Assembly (NCBI GenBank): GCA_021780095.1
Contig: JAJXZK010000450.1
Span: forward strand, 1-10,834
Source: Acidobacteriota bacterium
GTDB taxonomy: Bacteria; Acidobacteriota; Terriglobia; Terriglobales; Acidobacteriaceae
Direction of reading: 5' to 3'
Length of the DNA stretch: 10,834 nt
In this document: piece by piece, positions 1 through 5,370 of the stretch
How the letters are laid out: every line of letters begins with the position of its first letter
How positions within the stretch are numbered: the first letter of the stretch is position 1
The notes under the pieces: generated by a model
The model's input: only the letters and a program-made list of their open reading frames with translations
What the model was told of the DNA's origin: nothing
Database searches by the model: none
Position numbers and translations under genes: made by a program

Positions 1-1
1 T

Positions 2-1018
2 ATGCGGCGATGGTATCTCTCTCGTCTGGCGCGATTTGTTTTCCTGTCTCTTCTAGCCAGTGCGCCAGGGCTGGCCCGTGCGCAACAGGTCCCGACGTTA
101 CGTGCGCGCACCAACCTGGTGCTGGTTCCGACGCTGGTGGAAACCGAAACCGGCGAACCGGTATTCAATTTGACGGCGAAGGACTTTGCAGTCACGGATA
201 ACGGAGTCGAGCAGAAAATCCATCTCGACACGGAGACCTATGGGCAGCCAATATCTATTGTGGTGCTCCTACAGGTAGGACGCTCGGCTGTGCGAGAGTT
301 CTATAAATACCAAGGATTGCCGACCATGGTGGAGGATCTGGCCGGCAACACCGAGCATCGTGTCGCCGTGGTGGAGTTCGACAGCCGCCCCAGAATGCTG
401 CAGGATTTCACCAGCAACCCCAACGCCGTCCAGCAGGCCATTTACAGCATTCAACCCGGCGATGGCGGCGCGGCGATCCTGGACTCTGTCTGGTATGCAG
501 TTGATATGTTAAAGGACGAACCGCCGCAGAATCAGCGGGTCATCGTGCTGCTGAGCGAAACTCGAGACAGCGGCAGCGTCACCCCCATGAAAGAAGTTCT
601 CCGCAAGATCGGCCAGAGCGACGTAATTGTGTACAGCCTGGCGTTCAGCCCCGGACGAGAAGATGCGCTCCAGTTTTCTCCGCCCGAAGGCAACGGCGCC
701 AATCTGCTGGCGCCGTTGATGATGGCCATTGCAGCCATCAAGAAGAACACTGCCGGGGCGATTCCGCACATGACAGGCGGTGAATATCTTCGCTTCAACA
801 GCGGAAAACAGCTGGATCGCCAGATAGCCATGCTGGCGAACCAGGTCCATAATCGCTACATGATCACCTTTCAGCCCTCTGACCAGACGCCGGGGTTGCA
901 CCGGCTGGATGTGAAGCTGCGACGGCCTTTGCAAGTAAGAGTGCGGGCAAGAACAAGTTATTGGGCGACCTCCGCGGCCGAAGTGGAAGAGGCCCCGCCT
1001 GTGCCCGGACCCCGGTAA
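2..1018 (+). CDS. Secreted VWFA-related protein (Acidobacteria-type)
   Basis: The protein has 338 residues. Residues 1-28 form a signal peptide (basic MRRWYLSR start, hydrophobic stretch, cleavage near ARA-QQ), so it is exported. A short beta domain follows (about 35-78, with the family-typical LTAKDFAVTDNG at 57-68). A von Willebrand A-like alpha/beta domain then runs from about 84 to 290, including ISIVVLL near 85-90 and VIVLLSETRDSGS near 180-192. This matches the VWFA-related family that is greatly expanded in Acidobacteria; its function is unknown and protein binding at the cell surface is only inferred. The metal-binding DxSxS motif is degenerate: the expected Asp is Gln91, with Gly93 and Ser95. 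The ATG lies one base from the window edge, but the complete signal peptide supports it as the true start. The upstream promoter is outside the window. Confidence 0.85.
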   Translation: MRRWYLSRLARFVFLSLLASAPGLARAQQVPTLRARTNLVLVPTLVETETGEPVFNLTAKDFAVTDNGVEQKIHLDTETYGQPISIVVLLQVGRSAVREFYKYQGLPTMVEDLAGNTEHRVAVVEFDSRPRMLQDFTSNPNAVQQAIYSIQPGDGGAAILDSVWYAVDMLKDEPPQNQRVIVLLSETRDSGSVTPMKEVLRKIGQSDVIVYSLAFSPGREDALQFSPPEGNGANLLAPLMMAIAAIKKNTAGAIPHMTGGEYLRFNSGKQLDRQIAMLANQVHNRYMITFQPSDQTPGLHRLDVKLRRPLQVRVRARTSYWATSAAEVEEAPPVPGPR

Positions 1019-1060
1019 AATTGTCCCGGTACTTTTTCTAAGTTCAAGCATCTGAGGTAT

Positions 1061-1142
1061 GCAGGCTTTCAGAGCAGATTCAGAATGGGTTGCCCGGGGC
1101 CGACAGATTGTCAACGGAAATTGTCCTAAGAAGAAAGCCTGC
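1061..1142. repeat. 10-bp perfect inverted repeat with a 62-nt loop
   Basis: GCAGGCTTTC at 1061-1070 is the exact reverse complement of GAAAGCCTGC at 1133-1142. The pair lies in the gap between the VWFA gene and the DedA gene. No T-run follows the right arm, so it does not look like a simple intrinsic terminator. It could be a long-looped RNA stem ahead of the DedA gene, or chance. Confidence 0.35.
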
Positions 1143-1201
1143 CTGACTCTGGTCCCCTCCCGGTGAACTTGTTCAGCAGTTGTTCGAAGCGGTTGACTTC
1201 C

Positions 1202-2170
1202 ATGCACTTTACGGTTGAGTTTTTTCTCGAGTACAGCTATTGGATCCTGTTTGGATGGGTCTTGGCGGAGCAATTGGGAGTTCCTCTCCCCAGTACGCCC
1301 ATCATTCTGACTGCGGGAGCATTCACCGCAACCCATCACCTGGGAATCGGGGCGATCGTGCTCGCGGTGATGTCGGCTTGTGCCCTGGCAGACTCGATCT
1401 GGTTTCGGCTGGGAAGTCGATTCGGCAGTCCGGTGACGCGCTGGATCTGCAAGTTTTCTCTTGAAACTGCCTCCTGCGTACGCAAGGCCGAGGACGTGCT
1501 CACGCGACACGGCCCAGTCGCTTTGCTTTTCTCCAAGTTCATTCCCGGCCTGAATACCATGGCCGCTCCGCTTGCCGGCCAAAGCAGGATGAAGTACCGC
1601 GTCTTCTTGATGTATGACATGGCGGGGTCCTTCCTATGGGCCGCATCGCTGGTTCTGATCGGGAGATTTTTTGGCGATGTGATTCGTCGCAACGAATCCA
1701 TATTGCACTGGCTCAATCGATCCGCAATCGGGCTGGTCATTCTGGTGGCGATTGGGCTTCTGATTGGCCGCCTGGTTCGACAGCAGCAGTTTCTGCGCAA
1801 GATTCGGACGTTGCGCATTGAGCCGACGGAACTGAAAGCCATGATGGATCGCGGAGAGGATCTCTACATCGTCGACCTGCGCCATCCGCTCGACATTCTG
1901 CCCGATCCCAGGATTTTGCCGGGGGCCGTCCAACTCCGCCCGAATGAACTGATCGCCCGCAATTCGGAAATTCCGCGGGACCGCGACATTGTTCTGTATT
2001 GCACTTGCCCCAGCGAAGCGACCAGCGCGAAGGTCGCGTTGGCCATGCGTCGCTTTGGCATTGAGCGCATCCGCCCCTTGCGCGGAGGCTTCGACAGCTG
2101 GAAGGAACATGGCTACCCGCTGGTGGAAATCATTGTGGCCGAGTCTGAGCTTCCGTCAGTACCCGCTTAG
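1202..2170 (+). CDS. DedA/VTT-family membrane protein fused to a rhodanese domain
   Basis: From the ATG at 1202 the protein has 322 residues. The N-terminal part (about 1-195) is a DedA (SNARE-associated, VTT) domain. It shows the EYSYWILFGWVLAEQLGVPLPS opening region, re-entrant hydrophobic segments, the FSKFIPGLNTMAAPLAG motif at about 110-126, and a last membrane helix near 175-190. DedA proteins are inner-membrane transporters or flippases linked to membrane potential and lipid carriers. The C-terminal part (about 205-310) is a cytoplasmic rhodanese domain: IVDLR, then the active-site loop YCTCPSEATS with Cys267 as the likely sulfur-carrying cysteine, then LRGGFDSWKEHGYP. The same fusion is known in other bacteria, but its reaction is not established. 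An in-frame GTG at 1163 would add 13 residues. The ATG is preferred because family members start close to this point, although neither start has a strong ribosome binding site. Confidence 0.85.
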   Translation: MHFTVEFFLEYSYWILFGWVLAEQLGVPLPSTPIILTAGAFTATHHLGIGAIVLAVMSACALADSIWFRLGSRFGSPVTRWICKFSLETASCVRKAEDVLTRHGPVALLFSKFIPGLNTMAAPLAGQSRMKYRVFLMYDMAGSFLWAASLVLIGRFFGDVIRRNESILHWLNRSAIGLVILVAIGLLIGRLVRQQQFLRKIRTLRIEPTELKAMMDRGEDLYIVDLRHPLDILPDPRILPGAVQLRPNELIARNSEIPRDRDIVLYCTCPSEATSAKVALAMRRFGIERIRPLRGGFDSWKEHGYPLVEIIVAESELPSVPA

Positions 2171-2506
2171 CCCTGCATATTTGACTCGAGTACAGTTCGT
2201 GATCCACTTACGGGTCCCCGCTCGCTGACGGCTCACCTGAATTGATCTACAATCTCGATTCATCCCCTGTTTACAATAGATTGATAGCCTATCCGAATAG
2301 TGGTCGGCGATGGATCGCGTCGGTTATCCTCAGCTCGTCGCGGCGACTGCGCCGCCTTGAAGGTCAGGAAGATTTCAGCGTCTCGGCTTCGACGAAGACC
2401 CCGGGATGACGAATCGCTATTCCACTCGTCGAGACAAACGGCGCGCGCGACGTCAAATGAATGGAAAAGAGCGGCATAAGGTGGAAGAACGAGGTCGGGA
2501 GCGTAC
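2171..2506. other. 336-bp gene-free gap upstream of pstB
   Basis: No convincing gene is seen here. A TACAAT at 2272-2277 resembles a -10 box, but no good -35 lies 16-18 bases upstream. I looked for a Pho box (two 7-mers at an 11-bp period, CTGTCAT-like) and saw none. The end of the gap carries a GGGAG ribosome binding site at 2497-2501, five bases before the pstB GTG. No hairpin plus T-run terminator for the DedA gene is visible. Confidence 0.5.
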
Positions 2507-3265
2507 GTGGGAGCAGGAATCGAAGTGCAGAACTTGAATGCATGGTATGGCAGTACGCATACGCTGCACGATATTAGCCTGAAGATTCCGGCCAATCAGG
2601 CCACGGCCTTGATCGGTCCTTCGGGTTGTGGGAAATCGACGTTTGTGCGTTGTTTGAACCGGATGCATGAGACCAATCCGATCGCGCGAGTGACCGGCTC
2701 GGTGAAGCTGGGGGATCTTGATATCTACACCGATGCACCGCCGGCGGCGATTCGCCGCCGCATCGGCATGGTGTTCCAAAGGCCGAATCCGTTTCCAACC
2801 ATGTCAGTTTTTGACAACGTGGCGACCGGTCTGCGACTCGGTGGCATCCGCAAACGTAAGAGGCTTGATGAAATCGTCGAGCGAAGTCTGCGACGTTCCG
2901 CATTGTGGGATGAGGTAAAAGACGTTTGGAAAAGCAAGTCGGGCACCTCCCTGTCTGGAGGGCAGCAGCAGCGCCTTTGCATTGCTCGCGCTTTGGCCAT
3001 TGACCCGGAAGTGTTGCTGATGGATGAGCCGGCATCGGCGCTTGACCCCGTCTCGACCGCGAAGATTGAGGACCTGATTTTTGAACTGAAGGCGGACTAT
3101 ACGATCGTCATTGTGACGCATAATATGCAACAGGCGGCACGCGTGGCCGAAATGACAGGCTTCTTCCTGAACGGGTATCTTGTCGAGTTTGATGCAACCA
3201 CCAAAATTTTCACCAACCCGACAGACAAACGGACAGAAGATTACATTACAGGCAGGTTCGGATGA
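2507..3265 (+). CDS. pstB: Phosphate ABC transporter ATP-binding protein PstB
   Basis: The 252-residue protein has the normal length for PstB, the ATPase that drives phosphate import through PstC/PstA with the binding protein PstS. The motifs are intact: Walker [10 protein letters not shown] at 37-45, Q-loop Gln91 followed by the PstB-typical RPNPFP, ABC signature LSGGQQQR at 149-156, Walker [13 protein letters not shown] at 169-180, and switch His205 in [10 protein letters not shown]. PstB-specific wording ([21 protein letters not shown]) separates it from other ABC ATPases. The start is GTG, with GGGAG five bases upstream; no in-frame ATG precedes it. Its stop overlaps the phoU start by 4 bp (ATGA), so the two are translationally coupled. 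The usual upstream pstS, pstC and pstA are absent; the upstream neighbour is an unrelated membrane protein. Confidence 0.95.
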   Translation: MGAGIEVQNLNAWYGSTHTLHDISLKIPANQATALIGPSGCGKSTFVRCLNRMHETNPIARVTGSVKLGDLDIYTDAPPAAIRRRIGMVFQRPNPFPTMSVFDNVATGLRLGGIRKRKRLDEIVERSLRRSALWDEVKDVWKSKSGTSLSGGQQQRLCIARALAIDPEVLLMDEPASALDPVSTAKIEDLIFELKADYTIVIVTHNMQQAARVAEMTGFFLNGYLVEFDATTKIFTNPTDKRTEDYITGRFG

Positions 3266-3927
3266 CACGCACCCGGTTTCACCAAAATCTCGATGACCTG
3301 AAGGAGAAGCTGCTGGTCATGGCCGGTATGGCCGAGCAAGCAACCCAGCGCGCCATCGAGGCCTATCGCGTCGGCGATCTTTCCATTTGCGATTTGGTGA
3401 TGCGTTCAGAGCCTGCGATCAACCGCATGGAGAGAGACATCGATCAGATGGCGCTAGACCTGCTCGCCATGGAGCAGCCGATGGCGATCGATCTTCGATT
3501 TATTTTGTCGGTCATCAAGATCAATGCCGACCTGGAACGTGTTGGCGATCGCGCCGTAAAAATTGCCGAACGTGTTCGTGACCTGCAAACAGTTCCTGCG
3601 GTCGAATTGCCCGTAGATATCCCCAGGCTGGCGACCCTGGCGGCAACGATGGTACGGAATGCACTGCAGGCATTTATCGACGGCGATGCGGCACTCGCAG
3701 AAAAAGTGCTGCTGATGGACGACGACGTGGATGAGCTGAATCGCGCCATCTTCCATACCCTGACGAGATATATAAAAGCCCAGCCCGAGCATACGCAGCA
3801 GGCCTTGAATGTGGTGTTGATTGCGAGGAACCTGGAACGGGTGGGCGATCATGCCACCAATATCGCCGAGGATGTCATCTTCTGGGTGCGCGGCGCGGAT
3901 GTCCGCCACCATCTTGCAACTGGCTAG
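3262..3927 (+). CDS. phoU: Phosphate signalling regulator PhoU
   Basis: The 221-residue, almost all-helical protein has two tandem PhoU three-helix repeats. Each carries the metal-cluster motif: [15 protein letters not shown] (Glu92, Asp96, Glu103) in the first half and [16 protein letters not shown] (Glu192, Asp196, Glu203, Asp204) in the second. PhoU restrains the Pst transporter and the PhoR sensor when phosphate is plentiful and is cytoplasmic. The ATG at 3262 overlaps the pstB stop, the common pstB-phoU arrangement. No phoR or phoB follows; the next gene is convergent, 37 bp away. I saw no terminator between them. The length and motif set are normal, so I regard the gene as intact. Confidence 0.95.
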   Translation: MTRTRFHQNLDDLKEKLLVMAGMAEQATQRAIEAYRVGDLSICDLVMRSEPAINRMERDIDQMALDLLAMEQPMAIDLRFILSVIKINADLERVGDRAVKIAERVRDLQTVPAVELPVDIPRLATLAATMVRNALQAFIDGDAALAEKVLLMDDDVDELNRAIFHTLTRYIKAQPEHTQQALNVVLIARNLERVGDHATNIAEDVIFWVRGADVRHHLATG

Positions 3928-3964
3928 AGCGTAAATGGTGTGCTCCGGACGTGTGCATGAAGTC

Positions 3965-4711
3965 TCATTCTGCCGGAATCGGGACTTTCCTGGTATGCAT
4001 TCGAACCGAGTCGCCACCTATCTGAATGCGAAGTTCAATCCGCGCATCCCGCCGGACATGATAGACAAGCGCCGGCCGGAAGCACGCAACGCAGGTGCCT
4101 CCGGGGTTGCGAACGCTGGGATAAATCAATCCATTCGACCTGGACGCAAGCAATGTTCGCGCCAGTTGCTGCGACTCCGCATAGCAGGCCGGCACGGGGT
4201 CGGGCTTCAGAAATTTCTGGAATCGACGCGTATTTCCCTCACGATTAGCGTCGCGCAAATCGTGAAACTCGGTGGCGAAATCGGCCAGGTAGTCGTCGTA
4301 GGTAGAGCACTCTTCGTGTTTCCAATCAATATTCGAGAGCTGTCGGGAGCGATGGTACGCGACTTCGGCCACCGCCGTTGCCCGCTCCAGTCCGGCATAC
4401 CAAGCCCCGCGAGTTCCATCATTGAAGCGACTGCCGGCGGGATTTTTGTGCGTGAAGGCGGCGTTTACAATCGATGCGTAGCGCACGCCATAGACCAGCT
4501 CGTGCACGCTGATGCCAGGCAGCAGACCCTCCTCCCCCAGCAAGCGATCGTTGGTCGCGCCGTCCAGTTCCGCCAGGTCCGCCAGCATGGAGTCGCTATC
4601 GCTGATGGAAGACAGTACACTGCTGCTTTCGCTGTACTTCGCCGCGATCATGCGGTGCGTCGCGCGCAAATGAACCGGTGTAATCGGAGGAATCACTGGC
4701 CACCGCGCCAC
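3965..4711 (-). CDS. RES-domain toxin of a type II toxin-antitoxin pair
   Basis: The protein has 248 residues from the GTG at 4711, or 243 from a GTG at 4696. The RES domain is recognised from GSRFNDGTRGAWYAGLE at about 93-109 (Arg95, Tyr105), AVAEVAYHR with Glu116, and GLIYPSVRNPGG with Ser199. These supply the conserved Arg, Glu and Ser that name the family. Characterised RES toxins (MbcT, ParT, Res) attack NAD+ by phosphorolysis or use it for ADP-ribosylation, so growth arrest through NAD+ loss is the likely effect. About 90 residues precede the first catalytic motif, a longer lead than in compact members such as MbcT. The gene follows its antitoxin with overlapping frames (19 bp, or 4 bp as GTGA if the inner start is used), which implies coupled translation. 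It converges on phoU. No strong ribosome binding site decides between the two starts. Confidence 0.85.
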   Translation of the reverse strand: MARWPVIPPITPVHLRATHRMIAAKYSESSSVLSSISDSDSMLADLAELDGATNDRLLGEEGLLPGISVHELVYGVRYASIVNAAFTHKNPAGSRFNDGTRGAWYAGLERATAVAEVAYHRSRQLSNIDWKHEECSTYDDYLADFATEFHDLRDANREGNTRRFQKFLKPDPVPACYAESQQLARTLLASRSNGLIYPSVRNPGGTCVACFRPALVYHVRRDARIELRIQIGGDSVRMHTRKVPIPAE

Positions 4712-5136
4712 GCGTCCAGCAACTGACGCACGTGGATCATTCCGGGCTGGCCCTGCTCCACCATGTACGCCAGCGGCGTTTCTCCGCGAAACATGGGATC
4801 GCGATTCGGCAGCGTAACCCAGGCATCGGCAAGCTTGTCGCTATACAGAATGTGCAAGGCTTTATAGATTCCAATCACTAGAGAAATGCGCGTCAACGTG
4901 TCCTGGTCGAGCTTCTTGCCTTGGGGATGCGCTTTCCATCCGTAGTAGGTTCCCGCCGAGGGACCACCCAGCAACTTGCGCGCACTCACTTCTTTGACGC
5001 CCCAGTGTTCCATGATGCGAGCGAAGCCTCGAATGGCGGAGGAACTCAGGCGTTCGCGAACTTTTGGGTTGGAGAGATTCGGCAGGATATTGAAGGGGTA
5101 GCCGGCAATGTTCGGGATGGCATAGGCGGTGGCCAT
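4693..5136 (-). CDS. Xre/MbcA/ParS-type antitoxin
   Basis: The 147-residue protein has a helix-turn-helix-like region at about 35-70 (ARIMEHWGVKEVSARKLLGG, then TYYGWKAHP). A C-terminal toxin-binding domain of the MbcA/ParS/Xre (former DUF2384) type spans about 80-147. The latter shows the typical TRISLVIGIYKALHILY helix, then WVTLPNRDPMFRGETPLAYM and the closing VRQLLDAWRGG helix. It should bind and block the RES toxin encoded next, and bind its own promoter as part of the complex. The ATG has a strong ribosome binding site: GGAGG (minus strand, positions 5146-5142), five bases before the start. A promoter with an embedded inverted repeat lies just upstream. The order antitoxin then toxin is usual for this family. 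Confidence 0.87.
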   Translation of the reverse strand: MATAYAIPNIAGYPFNILPNLSNPKVRERLSSSAIRGFARIMEHWGVKEVSARKLLGGPSAGTYYGWKAHPQGKKLDQDTLTRISLVIGIYKALHILYSDKLADAWVTLPNRDPMFRGETPLAYMVEQGQPGMIHVRQLLDAWRGGQ

Positions 5137-5162
5137 GCAAGCCTCCAGGTTTGACTTCTTTT

Positions 5163-5199
5163 TTCATCATATTTGATGAATCTTGAATTTGCCAGACAA
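5163..5199 (-). promoter_or_regulatory. Promoter and operator of the antitoxin-toxin operon
   Basis: On the minus strand a -35 box TTGTCT (5199-5194) is separated by 17 bases from a -10 box TCAAAT (5176-5171); each matches the sigma-70 consensus at 4 of 6 positions. The -10 box sits inside a perfect inverted repeat, TTCATCA at 5163-5169 and TGATGAA at 5174-5180, with a 4-bp centre. The ribosome binding site and antitoxin ATG follow about 25-35 bases downstream. The layout suggests that the antitoxin (or the toxin-antitoxin complex) binds the repeat and shuts off transcription. The sequence features are seen directly; the regulatory role is inferred. Confidence 0.6.
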
Positions 5200-5292
5200 T
5201 TATCGATTCGAGATGGCAATCCTTGAGCCAGGGTTCATCGCTGAAGCAAGCTGAATCCCCTTGCATGGGCGATGACCTGGGCGATGTAAATT

Positions 5293-5332
5293 GATCGAAA
5301 CGTTTCGTTCCTTCGATTTCTCGCTTTAGAAT
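5293..5332 (+). promoter_or_regulatory. LacI-type palindromic operator and -10 box upstream of the exoprotein gene
   Basis: CGAAACGTTTCG at 5296-5307 is a perfect 12-bp palindrome with a central CG. Allowing one mismatched pair it extends to 5293-5310. The AAACGTTT core is the pattern bound by many LacI/GalR-family sugar repressors. A -10-like TAGAAT (5 of 6) lies at 5327-5332, which puts the palindrome over the expected -35 region; no good -35 box is present there. Transcription would begin about 30 bases before the GTG start. No LacI-family gene is in the window. Confidence 0.45.
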
Positions 5333-5370
5333 GGAATCCTCAGATCCAATCATTGAAGAGGGCAAACGCT

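Noticed and set aside
509..1582. 357-residue minus-strand open frame across the VWFA and DedA genes
   Set aside because: It spans two plus-strand genes with clear domains and a signal peptide, has no family character of its own, and crosses an intergenic gap.
2225..2245. Possible Pho box (CTGAC...CTGAA) upstream of pstB
   Set aside because: The two half-sites are 12 bp apart rather than 11 and match the consensus poorly.
2406..2537. Small, very basic 43-codon frame just upstream of pstB
   Set aside because: It overlaps the pstB start by 31 bases, lacks a good ribosome binding site and its Arg richness is what an off-frame GC-rich stretch gives. A leader peptide is not excluded but not supported.
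3935..4726. 263-residue plus-strand open frame opposite the RES toxin
   Set aside because: It has no recognisable domain and Arg/Gln-rich low-order composition, while the opposite strand carries clear RES motifs. It is an antisense shadow.
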